The position numbers and the translations under genes were made by a program. From Hemerocallis citrina (taxonomy: Eukaryota > Streptophyta > Magnoliopsida > Asparagales > Asphodelaceae), in contig CM030363.1 in the NCBI GenBank assembly GCA_017893485.1, positions 87,499,730 through 87,563,729 on the forward strand: a DNA stretch of 64,000 nt. The letters run 5' to 3'. Shown here one piece after another: positions 44,263 to 55,330 of this stretch (positions are counted from its first letter, which is position 1; the number at the start of each line of letters is the position of its first letter). The notes beneath the pieces are model-generated. The model made no database searches and was not told the DNA's origin. It saw nothing but the letters and a program-made list of their open reading frames with translations.

Positions 44263-46108
44263 TCACCTGTTAGCCCCCCAGGGCGGTGGAGGCGGGCCGG
44301 CTCTGTCCCTCCTTACAAATTGAGCGAACTGCCACCTCTGGATAAGAGCCTCAATCTCGTCCTTCACGACTCGGCAGTCATCAGTGTCATGCCCGTGGTC
44401 CCGGTGGAAGCGGTACCACTTGTCCTGGTTTCTCTTCTTCCCGGGGGTGTTCATCATCGGAGGTGGTGGCAGGAGACCTTCATTCCCAATCTCCATCAGG
44501 ATGGCGGAGACACTCACATTAAGTGGAGTGAACTTCTCGAAGCGGAGGAGAGGACGCCGCTGACCCCCGTTATCCTTTTGGAGCTTTTTGGCTTCTTTTT
44601 CCTCTGCAGCCTCTAAAGTGGGGCGATTAAGAGCCTCTTCGGCTTGGATGTACTTCTCGCTCCTGAGGAAGAGCTCGGAGAAGTCCCGATGAGGCTTCTT
44701 GGCCAAGGAAGCCCTGAGGTCCGGGTTGGTGACATTGGATTGGAAGGCAGCCGAAGCTACCGACTGATCCAATGAGGTGATGGACCTGGCCTCTGCAGTG
44801 AAACTTTTGACATAATCCCTCAACCGTTTGCCCTTCTTTTGGCTGAGGAAGAGCAGTGAGGTGCTCATCTTCTCGGAGCGGCGACTGCTCACGAAATGGG
44901 TGAGGAAGAGACATTCGAACTGGTCAAAGGAGAAGATAGATGCCAGTGCAAGACGAGAATACCACTCCCGAGCTGGCCCCTTGAGTGTGGCTAGGAAGGT
45001 CTTGCAGAGGAGGGCATCGGAATTATGATGGATCATCATGAGAGTTTTGAAACTCTTGATGTGATCTATGGGGTCCGACTCCCCGGTGTAAGTCTCGAAG
45101 TGTGGAGGCTTGAAGTTGTCTGGAGCAGGGGCCTCCATGATGGCACGGGAGAATGGGGGCCTGCTTGGGTGAAGGTTCCTCACCCATTGCTCCTCGTCTC
45201 TGTCTTTCTGGCCGAGGCGCCTCTCCATCTCGTGGAGACGGCGGTAGACAGAGTCCTCCTTTCGGTCGTACCTTGCTGAGCCCCGAGACTCGTCCTCATG
45301 TCGAGGAGGGCTGGGGATGCGACGGTGACGGCGATGGCTCTGGGTAGGTGGCGGACTGATAGAACGACGGGGGTGACTCGGAGTAGGCTGCGGACTTCGG
45401 GAGCAGCGGTGGTGGCCAGGAGAAGGGCGGCAATGGCTCGGAGCCGGCCGAGGACTACGGGAGCGGCGATGAGGGCGAGGAGCTGGCTGAGGGCTGGGAG
45501 CCCGATGGCCGTTGTTAGGGGCAGCATTGAGAGCCCAGAGGACTGCCTCCTGGAATTGTTGAAATTTCGCCTCCGTGACGGGGGCCTCCTACTCGCGATT
45601 GACTCGAGCTGCAGGATGGCCAGCTGGGGAGCGGCTTCATCTTGGGCGATGCTGGGATGACTCTCTCCGCCTCTGGGGAGAGTTGGACTCCCTACGGTCT
45701 GATCGTCGTGGTGACCGATCCCTCGGGTGCTCCCGGTGAGGGTTTTCCTCGCGGGTCCCGCCTCTCGTCTAGATGGGTCCGAAGATCGGGCCCTGGCTCG
45801 TTCTGCCGATTGTTGAGCACGTCCCGCAGGTCCTTCTGCGTAAGAGGACTGTGGGAGGCCATAGAATCTGTGGAGGCATTGTAGATGGACCCCCGAACCT
45901 GATGTATATGTTGCTTATGGCAGCTTCACCGAAAGGGATCCCCCACTATTTCTTGAGGCCTTATGGGCTGTAGACTAGACTGAGGAGCCTGCTGTTCGAG
46001 CTGCAGGGCCTGTTGGACGGGTGGAGGGAGATCCTCCGGAGGAGGAGGAGGAGGATGAGAAGAGATTGTTCTACGGTTGGAGTGTGCAGACTTCCTCTCG
46101 GGAGGCAT
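44263..46108 (-). pseudogene. gag of element B
   Basis: A possible start is the ATG at 46108 (MPPERKSAHSNRR), after the primer-binding site. The first 60 codons are Pro/Gln-rich and end at a TGA near 45926, beyond which the frame continues with ASHSPLTQKDLRDVLNNRQN. The Retrotrans_gag core is intact at 45228-44263: FKPPHFETYTGESDPIDHIK, EWYSRLALASIFSFDQFE, RDYVKSFTAEARSITSLDQS and a zinc-knuckle-like WYRFHRDHGHDTDDCRVVKD. It would form the particle coat. The overall frame is broken between the two parts. Confidence 0.85.
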
Positions 46109-46160
46109 GGCTAGGAGTAGCTTTGGTTGAAGGAGGAAGGTTAGGTTGCTTGTCGAGTAT

Positions 46161-46179
46161 TTCCTACAGACGGCGCCAA
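46161..46179 (-). other. Primer-binding site of element B
   Basis: On the minus strand: TTGGCGCCGTCTGTAGGAA. TGGCGCCGT matches the complement of the 3' end of plant tRNA-Asp, a usual primer for Tat/Athila elements. It starts 5 bp after the LTR end. Confidence 0.75.
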
Positions 46180-46184
46180 TCTTC

Positions 46185-46760
46185 TGTTGCCGCTGAATCT
46201 GGTGTGGGGGCAATAGACAGAATTTGTAGGTTCGTAGGAACTAGACTAGGTCGAATCCTACTTCTTCCTTGTGAACAAGTTGACTCCTTGATGCTCCCGC
46301 GGACCTGCACAAACGTTCGAAACACCGGGATGGATCCCGGCGATGAACCCTCCGACGCACTTGTCAATACCAGATGAAGTAAAAGGAAAGAGCTGAGGTG
46401 GACAAAGATTGATCACCTGTGATAGTAGGAGGTAGGGGGTATTTATAGTCGCCGTGGGGATCTATTTCAGGATCAGAATGAATCCCTACTTCCCGGTGTG
46501 GCTGGATAGGGGTGGTTAGAACTGCCTCCTCAGGATAAGGACGAAACATGATTTCCTTCTTTCCTGTTGAACTGGTCCCTAACGGGTTGAGACCCGTTCT
46601 CAGCTAAACATATCCATTCATAGGTTAGCGGGTTCAAGAGGAGAGACCCGATTCCCAATTCGGTCCCGTCTGTAGATGAAATTCCCATCTTGCCCCTGTG
46701 ACTTTAAGATTCATGCCCACTTTGAACAGTTCCGATTTAACCTCATTTTTAGCCATATTA
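46185..46760 (-). repeat. 5' LTR of element B
   Basis: Plus-strand ends TGTTGCCGCTG and TTTTTAGCCATATTA. The LTR start would be TGATATGG as in A and in the 3' LTR, but here reads TAATATGG, a single change in the terminal dinucleotide. A minus-strand TATA is near 46440-46455. GTAGA follows at 46761-46765. Confidence 0.9.
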
Positions 46761-46984
46761 GTAGACATGCTCGGTGGGCTGGGGGCTCGGGTCAAGGCGG
46801 GGCAGGCTGGAGCTGTTCATGGTCCGGGCCGGGCCGGGCTGAAGAGGAGGAAGGAGTTGCTTGGACCCGACCCTAGGCCCTAGCTTATGGCTCGGGCCTG
46901 GCCAGGGCTAGTTTGAATAATTTTTTAAAAAATATGTTGGTTAATATTTCAATTTTTTTTATCAAATGGGTGTGAAAAATAAAA

Positions 46985-47225
46985 TTAATTGCTTACTACC
47001 CACTTCTCAATTAGCCCACCCCACCCCACCCCACCCTAGCTATTTATAGCCAACTCCACGTCCTCACTTCACTCATCTCATCGATGTAGGAATAAATGTA
47101 TTTGGATTTTAAACTTTGAGAACTTTTAATCCCACATTGGTGAGATGAGAGAAGTGAGGACATGGAGTAGGGTATAAATAGCTAGAGTGGGGGTTGGCAA
47201 ATTGAGTAGTTGGTAGTGATTAATT
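46985..47225. repeat. Large inverted repeat in element H, ~95-100 bp arms
   Basis: The left arm (46985-47085) and right arm (about 47135-47225) are reverse complements at roughly 80%. Shared words include GAGATGAG...GAAGTGAGGAC, TATAAATAGCTAG and AATTGAG...GTAGT. Both arms contain TATAAATAGC, and the flanks are TTAATT-like. It may be a small MITE within H or part of H itself. Confidence 0.75.
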
Positions 47226-48400
47226 AATTTTGATGTTCACACTCATTTTTATAAAATTTTTAAATATTTTAGAGTATACCTATACGCATATATAAATATA
47301 TACATATATTGTGCATAAAACAGATTTAGAAAATAGCAAAAAATAAATTTCAAAAATCCCGGGCCCAACGACAATTCAGCAGTGGACGACAGCAACAATT
47401 CGGCAGCGAGTGACAGCAACAAGAGCAAGCATGCAAGATGGAGGCAGTGGACGACGACAATGAGGCACAACAAGGAGTTGGCTGTTGCTATGTTTGAGGC
47501 AGTGGAAAGGGTCATCGGGTACTTTTGATGGTCGTCGGGGATGCAACAAGGGGATGTAGAACTGGGTTGCGGGTTTGATGCAGCAAGGTCGTTTAGTACT
47601 GAATGAGTGTCGGGGCATCGGTGATGGTGAGCAGAGGAGGAAAAAGTGGTAGTCGGGGCTGCGAGGAGGATGCGGTGTTTGACGATTGTTCGGGGCTGCG
47701 ATGAAGGTAGCAATTAGCGAGGTGCGGGTGGAGGAAGATGGATTGCAGGAATGAGATGAAGTGGAGGACTCGGTGTTTACTTCAGGTGGAGAAAGGAGAT
47801 GGATGTCGGGTGGTGGCAGAGGTGGAGGTCGGGGCAGTTGTGAGGGAGGAATGAGATGAGAGAGAGGTTTGGAGGTGATGGTGGTGATGAAGATTATGAG
47901 GCAATGGTGGTGATGAAGATTATGAAGCAAAGGATGAAGAAGAAGTTGGCTGAAGGAGGAGATGGAAGTGGATTATGGTTAGGGAGTAATTAGGGTTAAT
48001 GAAGATTAATATATATATATATATATATATATATGAGATTATAAAGGCAAAATGAGAGTTGGGCTTTGAGTTATAGGCTAAATATTAAATGAATAATTAG
48101 AAAAATATAGAGTTGGGTTAAGTTTGGATTTGGGTTGGGCTGCATATTATTTAAATAATCAAATAACATTAGATTTGGTTTGGGCTAAAATATAAATAAT
48201 AAGCAAAAAGAAGAAAAAAAAACAAGATTATAGAATGGAATAAGATTTGCGTTAAAATATATAATCAATTGGAGATAGCTACAAATACTACTGATGATTG
48301 GAAAGGGTTTTCATTGGAGATCCAAAATGAATTTAAAACAGAATGAATATAAGAGAGGATTTTTTTAAAGCAAGGAAATACAACAATATACAGAAATATG
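47226..48400. other. Interior of element H, no supported gene
   Basis: Minus-strand open frames at 47930-47376 and 47713-47249 are low-complexity (Pro, Ser, His, Cys-rich) and do not resemble a hAT transposase. A TA microsatellite lies at 48010-48034. AT-rich DNA follows up to the GC-rich right end. Confidence 0.5.
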
Positions 48401-48570
48401 TATAGTGAAAATAGGGGTTACACGATTTCGGGTCGGGTCGAGTAGGTTTTAAATGCCATTTCAGCAGCCCGGCCAAGCCCAGGAGCGGAGGGTGGTTCGG
48501 GTCCAACTCGGACCCGGGTTATAGTGGGCCGATCCGGTTTGGAGCTAGCCCAGCCCTTTTGCCACACCTA

Positions 48571-49200
48571 GATAGTAGCCCTCATCAGTAGGGGGTACTT
48601 ATCAAAATTCACTCAGAGGGATCAGAGGACCTCCCCTCAACCCTGAGAGCCTAACAAGCGCTCAAAGCCAGACTCTGAGCCCCAGGATTTTGATAGGATG
48701 GCCATCCTCCATTCCATACATGGAGGGCTCATGGTGGGTGACGCCAACTCTTCTTGCAGTGCATTCGTTAGAGAAGTGAACTTGGTTTACAACCGACCCC
48801 CTCCTTAAGGCCAATGGCTGCCTGTTTCATTCTTGGATGAGGACCTCGAGGGTGTACACACTCCCCACTGCGACACATTGATAATCAGCCTCGGCCTGAC
48901 CAACCATGAGGTCCGCTGCATCGTTGTGGACAATGCAACTTTCGTCAACATTTTATTTCTTGCTACCTTTGAAGGTCTGAAGCTTTCCCGGGACAGACTA
49001 AAGCCGGTAGGCTAATTCTGCACGGTTTCTCTGGAGCTCCAGCTCAAATCGAAGGGATAAAGACTTTGGATGTGACAGTGGGGAAGTTCCCTACCATCTG
49101 CACTGAGCTGATGGACTTCATGCTGGTTAACATCAAAGCTGCCTATAATGCCATCTTTGAGTAACCCGAACTTGCATCTCTCCCAGCTGTAGCCTCAGCT
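48571..49200 (+). pseudogene. End of gag and protease of element C
   Basis: The gag tail resumes in ALISRGYLSKFTQRDQR. The protease region reads DLEGVHTPHCDTLIISLGL, then VVDNATFVNILFLATFEGLK, where the active-site DNGSS is changed to DNATF. FCTVSLELQLKSKG follows in another frame. The protease must be inactive because the Gly of the active site is lost. Confidence 0.75.
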
Positions 49201-50450
49201 TACCACATGAGGATGAAATTCCCGACGAAGGCTAGGGTTGGAGTCATTAAGGGCAATTAGGAGGCCACCCGAGACTACTATACTACCACGGTAGGAGGGT
49301 TCGTCCTCCCACTCAATGCGGTCGAGCTCCCCAGTGACATAAACTTGATTGGCTCGAAGCCGATCGACGAATTAGAAGAAAATCCCTTTTCTGAGGCGGA
49401 CAGGACTAAGCGATTCCAGATTAGCAAAGTCTTGACTCCCAACCTCAAAGAAGGGATCATTAGCTGCATCCAATGGAACTAGGATTTGTTTGCCTGGACC
49501 CCCTCGAACATGCAGGGTATCTCGGAGAAACTGATCATGCACCAGTTGAGTGTAAATCCGAACTCAAAACCAGTGCAGTAGAAACTCCGAAAGTTAGTGT
49601 CAGAGCGACTACAGGCTGTGAAAGAGGAGGTCGATAAACTCCTCGCCGCCCGGTTCATCCAGGAGGTCAACTACCCAAAATGGTTGGCCAATGTTGTGAT
49701 GGTGAAGAATGCAATCGGCAAATGAAGGATCTGTATCGATCTCACGGACCTCAACAAAGCATGGACCCCTTCCCTCCTTCAAGTATTGACACTCTGATTG
49801 ATTGGACGTCTCAACACAAACTCTTGAGCTTCATGGACGAATTCTCTGGATATAACCAAATCCGGATGTACACCCCCCCCCCCCCCCGCTATCCCGAAGA
49901 CAACATTCATCACAGACCATGATCTCTATGGCTACCGGGTCATGCCCTTCGTTCTGAAGAATGCAGGAGCCACCTACTAGAGGTTGGTGAACAAGGTCTT
50001 CAAAGAGCAAATTGGTCGGAATATGGAAGTCTATGTGGACGACATACTTGTTAAAAGTCTCAATTCCGAAGACCATGTGAGGGACCTTGAAGAGTCCTTC
50101 ACTATCCTGAGGAAGAACAACATGAGGCTAAACCCATCGAAGTGCGCCTTCGAAGTAACCTCGGGAAAATTCCTTGGCTTCATGGTTAGCCAGAGAGGGA
50201 TTGAAGCAAACCTAGAGAAGATCCGAGCTATCATCGACATGACGCCGCCCACTAATGTCAAAGAATTCCAAAGGCTCACGGGGCTGGATGGTTGCGATTG
50301 GGCATTTTCTCTCGAAATTCAGGGAGAAGTCCCTTCGTTTCTTCAGAGCCCTCAGGAGGGTGAAGAAATTCTAATGGGGAGAGCCGCAGCAAAATGCCTT
50401 CACCCAGTTGAAGGAATATCTCACCAATCCCTCTTTCCTAAGCAAACCTG
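49200..50450 (+). pseudogene. Reverse transcriptase of element C
   Basis: Matches RT of B: EKLIMHQLSVNPNSKPVQ, LLAARFIQEVNYPKWLANVV, ICIDLTDLNKA, then (after shifts) FMDEFSGYNQIRM. A run of 17 C residues (about 49870-49886) breaks the frame. The second half carries MEVYVDDILVKS and KCAFEVTSGKFLGFMVS and stays open to 50451. The catalytic YVDD is kept. Many stops (for example after VQ and GK) show that it is dead. Confidence 0.8.
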
Positions 50451-51240
50451 AGCCATGTGAAGTCCTCTACCTATACTTGGCGTCATCCGAGTGTACCCTC
50501 AGTGCCGTTTTAGTCTGAAGGAAGGAAGGGGCTGAGAAGCCCATCTACTATGTAAGCAAGGTGCTTCACGACGCCGAGATCCGATACTCAAAAAAGGAGA
50601 AGATAGCTTACGCCATGGTTATGGTGGTGCGAAAGCTTCATCCCTATTTCCAGGTCCACTACATTCAAGTCCTCATAGACCAACCGTTGAAGTAAATCCT
50701 AAATAAGCCTGAAGACTCCGGGTGACTGATCAAGTGGTCCATCGAGCTAAGCTAACACGACATCAGCTATAAGCTGAGGATCGCCATTAAGGGAGATGCA
50801 TTGGCTTAGTTCCTAACTGAGTGCACCATCCCGGAGGCATCTGAGGTCCAAGAGGAACCACCAGTATAGATGCTTTATGTGATGAGTCCTCTTGCGAATA
50901 AGGAGGTGGAGTGGGAGTAATACTGCAGGGTCCAGACAGCTTCGCCGTCCAGTACTCCTTACGCCTAAATTTTTTAGCATCTAATAATGAGGCCGAGTAT
51001 GAAGCTCTGATCTCTAGATTCCTCCTAGCCCATAAAGTCGGGGCAAAGCAAGTCAGGGCCTTCAACGATTCTCAATTGGTGGTCAACTAGGTCTTCGGAG
51101 AATATGAAGCATGAGATGCCCACGTGGTTTAATATCTGGCACAAATCAGAGGGTCTTGGCAAACTTTGAAGTGGCTTCGGGCTGTCCGAATTCCTCGAGA
51201 ATAGAACAACCAAGTCGACAAATTGTCTAAGCTTGAGTCA
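50450..51240 (+). pseudogene. RNase H and second RNase H of element C
   Basis: RNase H: LYLYLASSECTLSAVLV, KPIYYVSKVLHDAEIRYSKKE and RKLHPYFQVHYIQVLIDQPL, with stops between. The second, Tat-type RNase H is seen from about 50880 in fragments matching FSDSQLVVNQ (here FNDSQLVVN-V) and the EN-QVDKLSKLESSS region near 51210. Both are heavily mutated. Confidence 0.7.
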
Positions 51241-51429
51241 TCCTCCTTTGATAGTCTTGCCCGAACAGTGCTCGTACAGGTCCTTGTCCGACCAAGTACA
51301 GAGAAGAGAGATGTCGAAAACCTTTGCATCGAACCTAAGCCACAATCTGGGACCTGGATGGACCAGATCTTAAGTAATCTGGAAAAGGGATACTTACCCT
51401 AGGACCCATCAGAAGCATGAAAGATCCGA

Positions 51430-52310
51430 GCAAGAGTAGAAAGATTCGCGCTCGTTGAGGGGTACTATTCAAACGATCCTACACTATGGTGGACGAACGA
51501 CCATACCTATGATGCCTACTCCCAGGGAAGCCCAATATGCCCTGGAAGAGATGCACAGGGGAGTCAGTAGTTGTGCATGGGAAGCAGGGCGCTCACAAGG
51601 AACATTCTCAACCATTGGTACTACTGGCCGACCCTTTTACAAGACGCTCAGGAGCTCGTCCGAAAGTGCCGCCCATGCCAAAGGTTCTCTCCTCCATCAA
51701 GCGCGCCCGCCAAATCGAGCTTATGTCACTGTCGAGCCCAGTCCCCTTTGCCTTATGGGGGATGGATTTGGTTGGACTCTTCCCTAAATCAACGGGTCAA
51801 TGATGCTTCCTCATTATTACCATAGACTATTTCACAAAGTTGAGGCCGAACCACCAGCCACAATAACCGAGTATCAAGACCAGTAGTTCTTTTGTAAACT
51901 TATCATTTGCATATTTGAGATTTCCTGAACCTTAATTACCAACAATGATACTCAATTCGCCGGCAAGGGCTTCTGGAAGTTCTATGTGGATCTGGGAATC
52001 CGACAAAGGTTCTCGTCTATCTCGCACCCCAATCCAATGGCTAGGATGAAAACGCTAATTGCATGATTCTGGACGGTCTGAAGAAGCGCCTGGATGAGTC
52101 CCCCATGGGATTGTGGGTTGAAGAACTCCCCAGTCTGCTCTGGTCGTACAGGATGACCAAGAGAATTTCGACAAGGAATCGCCTTTCAACCTTTCGTTCA
52201 GAATCGAGGCTGTGACCCCACTGGACATCATACTTCTCCTCGAATGATGAGCTTCAATGAGGAATTGAACCCCGATGACCTTCGAGCCGACCTAAACCTC
52301 CTCAAGGAGG
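51430..52310 (+). pseudogene. Integrase of element C
   Basis: Zinc-binding region with ELVRKCRPCQRFSPPSSAP, then SSPVPFALWGMDLVGLFPKS and the first Asp region TIDYFTK. Further pieces match NTQFAGKGFWKFYVDLGI and the ESPFNLSFRIEAVTPLDI segment near 52170-52240. Frames change several times. The second Asp is uncertain (NDTQF). It ends in the C-terminal block near 52430 (TYIKEGDLVL). Confidence 0.7.
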
Positions 52311-52469
52311 TATGGAAAAAAGTCGATTGTTAGAAGGAACATCTACCAGCAGAGGATAGAATGGTTCCACAACAAAAAGGTCCGACCGACATACATCAAG
52401 GAAGGAGACTTGGTTCTTTGAACACTTCAAATTTTTGAACCTAACAAGAAAGGAAAGATCGCCCCAAAC

Positions 52470-52875
52470 TATCCGCGTCACTCGTGAATTTTTCTCGCTA
52501 AGTCATGTATCCCGGACCTCGTCCCTCTGCGTAGTACTCTGGGCCACTTGCGAGAATTTCTCACTAAGTCAATTATGCGGAGTTCGTCCCTCGGTGTGGT
52601 ACTCTGGGTCATTAGTGAGTTTTTATCGCTAAGTCATTTATCCCAGACCACGACTCTCGGCGTGGTACTCCGGGTCACTCATTAAGTCATTTATTCCGGA
52701 GCTCACCCCTCGGCGTGGTACTCCGAGTCACTCATGAGTTTCTCTCAAATTCACTTACCCCGGACCTCGCCTCTCAGCATTGTATTCCGGGCCACTCCTT
52801 AGTTTTTCTCGCTAAGTCACTCAGCCCGTGCAACTACCCTCGGCATGGCAATCCGGGTCGTTTGTAAGTTACTAT
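52470..52875. repeat. ~65-bp tandem array after integrase of element C, about 6 units
   Basis: Units carry CGCTAAGTCA(T), a CCCGGACCTCG-like block and GGCGTGGTACTCCGGGTCACT. Starts are at about 52496, 52561 and 52629 with later, shorter copies. The GGTACTCCGGGTCACT word is shared with the much larger array at 60300-61680, so both come from one source. Confidence 0.8.
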
Positions 52876-54120
52876 AACATGATGGTTTGACCTGTCCCTC
52901 AGGACTCAACCAAATCCGTTTGACAAACATGTTCAAACAAAAGGTCCAAGAAAAGTCTTTTATTGAATGAAAGATAATTACAAGATGGGCGGTGGCCAGT
53001 CCACAATTGGCTAATCAAACATATAAAGAACAAGCAAAAACCTCGCCTAGATGCCCCAAAGCGAAGCAGACTTTCGTATCGCGACGCACTAGTTACCCCT
53101 AACCGTTAACGTGTAGTAGGAGTGCCGCACACGAACTTTGGCAGCGAGATGAAGCCTGGCTGATTCTAAAAGAAAGCTGGAGGAACTTTGCAAGTACGAG
53201 AAGTCCGAGCCTGGCTAAATAGCCCCAAGTTCCATCCAAGAGCACCAGTCTCTTCAAGCCTTGACCCTCAGAACTCGGGGTAGATCTCTCCAAGTTCCAC
53301 GACGGAGTCCCCATTCCTTTCTGTCTTAGCTCCCGGAATGCGTGCTAAATATCCCTAAGTTCCACACCAGGACGCCGATCTCTTCTGGATTGGACCCTTA
53401 AAATGCAAGATGAATCTCACCCACCTCTGCCCCGAGGCACCCATCCTGGTCTGTCTCGATGCTCAGATTGCCATTGAAGGCACTCACTAAAAGACTCATC
53501 GGGAGAATAATAATTTAGAATAGGGTAACCATGAAACTTGGACTTGGAGGAATGAGAGAATTAACAGGCATTTTGGAAGATGCTCCTCGATTACTGCAAA
53601 GTCCACATGGAGAGATCTCAGCCCTCCATCTCCGCTCATTGGTCGGGGGGGGGGGGGGGGGGGGGTATTTCAAATCCCAAGATAAGAGAATGTTTCAACT
53701 TTTAAGACAAAAGACGCATTGATCCCCAAAAAGTATGACGTAAGCCAACCCACGTGACAACTCAAAAGAAAAATTTCCCGAAAACCTAAAGGAACAAGAC
53801 TCCCCCCTCCACCGAGGGTGGTAGCTTCACGAGAAACCTGGGCATCTAAGAAGCAAGAAGACTTAGCTCGCTGCTCACCCTTCGACCTGGTAATTCGGGC
53901 TGCGCATAGGTTTCCACCACAAATCCCCTTTGACTCATACCCTGCCCCCCGTGCCCTCGATGCGGTACTCCGAGTCATTAGCGAGTTACGGAAGCCCGAC
54001 ATGGAAATTGAAAATGAAGAAGTTCATTTCAAAACAATTTTATTCATTATAAAGAAACAATTACAAGGGGAGGCGGTGTCCAGTCCGCAATAAAGCGTAG
54101 AAAAAAAATAAAAGCCTAAG
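52876..54120 (-). pseudogene. Possible aORF2 region of element C with two conserved 3' flanks
   Basis: By position this matches aORF2 of elements A and B, but I can find no clear protein match; the frames are broken. GGCGGTGGCCAGTCC-type motifs with TTTTATT A-rich tails occur at about 52960-53010 and 54045-54093 and probably mark the 3' ends of aORF2 and aORF1. A G-run of about 21 (53646-53666) lies inside. A single repeat word GCGGTACTCCGAGTCATTAGC is at 53960-53980. Confidence 0.4.
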
Positions 54121-55234
54121 ACCTACTGCGTGGAAGAAGAAGACCCTTGTCCGACGGTTGGGTCAAGGTAAGCGGGTTCGGCTTGGGTGGCAAAGCTGAC
54201 GAGCTCAGGGGTCACCAAAAACCCTCCCCCTCGAAGGCCCTTCTCCGACTTCATCTCGAAGGAAAAGCCCCGATGGTCAAGATCTGGGTACTTGGCCCCG
54301 ATATGCTCGAGGGCACAGTTGTAACCTACACCATGACCCTGGATGATATGATTAAGGTCATCTTCATGTTCATTCGTTATCTGCCTCTCTTTTGCCTGTC
54401 ACGTCAGTTTTTCCTCAGCCAACTCCTTCTTCTCCTTTAATAGCTCTTCCCGAGCCTACCTTTCCTTCACCAAATCTGTCTTCAGCTCCTTCATCGTTTG
54501 CCGAAGATCGTCGTTCCAACCCATGATCTCCTTCCGACCTGCCTCGGCCAATACAGCCCACTGAAGGAGTGCCTCACGCCTCTGCCTTAGCTTAGCCCCG
54601 TGGATGTCCACCTATAAGAAACACGAAGTATAATTCAGCATTGAATAAAAAAAAGGGGAGGAGATCATGAGGTGTCGGATACACTTTCTTCAGAGTCGCT
54701 CAATCGCGGGGAGTGGTAAGGGGATCGACCACGTGCAGAGCATTGAGATGCTCTGCCAACAAGTCCACCTCGGTTACGAACCAAGAAGGCACCCACACCT
54801 TTGCCACCATAGGTGATTTCGAAGGGATTGTGGTGGTCTTCGGCGATGGAGTGTAGGCTTTAGAGATTCCTGTTTGACCAATGGCTCAGACACCTTGGCG
54901 GCGCTGAAAGATTTCTTCCTCTTCAAGGGCTCGTCAGGATTTGAGGGGGCATGACGCTTCTGTACCTTCGCCTTTAGGGCCTCTTCTTCATCACCTCGTT
55001 GAACACCATTTCTTGAAGATGGAAAGAAGGCGAAGTAAACAAGATAAGAGTAAGGAGAGGAAGCAGAAGTAAGAACGAGGCAAAGTAAGGGAAATGAGAG
55101 TAAGAATCGGAAGTATATATAGGGGAAAGAAAATGCATCGATTACTGCACCTAACACATGACATTGCACGTGAACACATAAGTGAGGCACACATGAAGGA
55201 TCCCTAAGAATTTGGCACGTGCCTCACTCCTCCG

Positions 55235-55330
55235 ACCCTCGCTTGAGTCACTCCAAATTTCCTCGCAAATTGGCTCGCGCCTCCTGCCTCAATTTTTGGC
55301 ATGGTACTTCGAGTCATTATCTGGGCGAGG
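55235..55330. repeat. Isolated copy of the C array unit inside the aORF1 region
   Basis: TCCAAATTTCCTCGCAAATTGGCTCGCGCCTC...GGCATGGTACTTCGAGTCATT is one unit of the 60300-61680 array, within non-coding DNA of aORF1 about 5 kb from the main array (1.7 kb if S6 is removed). Confidence 0.7.

Larger units (their letters stand above)
26946..46760 (-). mobile_element. Element B: full-length Tat-like Ty3/gypsy retrotransposon with antisense genes
   Basis: LTRs of 577 bp (26946-27522) and 576 bp (46185-46760) are flanked by the perfect duplication GTAGA (26941-26945 and 46761-46765). A tRNA-type primer-binding site lies at 46161-46179. On the minus strand follow gag, protease, RT, RNase H, a second RNase H and integrase; on the plus strand are aORF1 and aORF2. 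The second RNase H is a known signature of the Tat lineage, and antisense ORFs are known in its Retand/Grande group. Without S2 and its nested S3 (6.6 kb) the element is about 13.2 kb. About a dozen LTR-LTR differences occur in the first ~190 bp, so the insertion is not recent. Confidence 0.9.
26933..48570. mobile_element. Element H: non-autonomous hAT-like DNA transposon, split by element B
   Basis: The left end TAGGGGTGGTAGA (26933-26945) continues at 46766 as CATGCTCGGTGGGCTGGG. The right end, read inward from 48570, is TAGGTGTGGCAAAAGGGCTG. Both show the TAGRNGTGG start and the GGCTGGG/GGGCCGGG-rich subterminal sequence typical of plant hAT elements. The probable 8-bp target duplications are GAAAGAAG (26925-26932) and GATAGTAG (48571-48578), identical at 6 of 8 positions. 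Removing H restores the gag alignment of C. Own length is about 1.8 kb. No transposase was found. Confidence 0.65.

Noticed and set aside
47249..47930. Minus-strand ORFs of 154 and 184 aa in element H
   Set aside because: Pro/Ser/His/Cys-rich low-complexity frames overlapping each other; no transposase motif.
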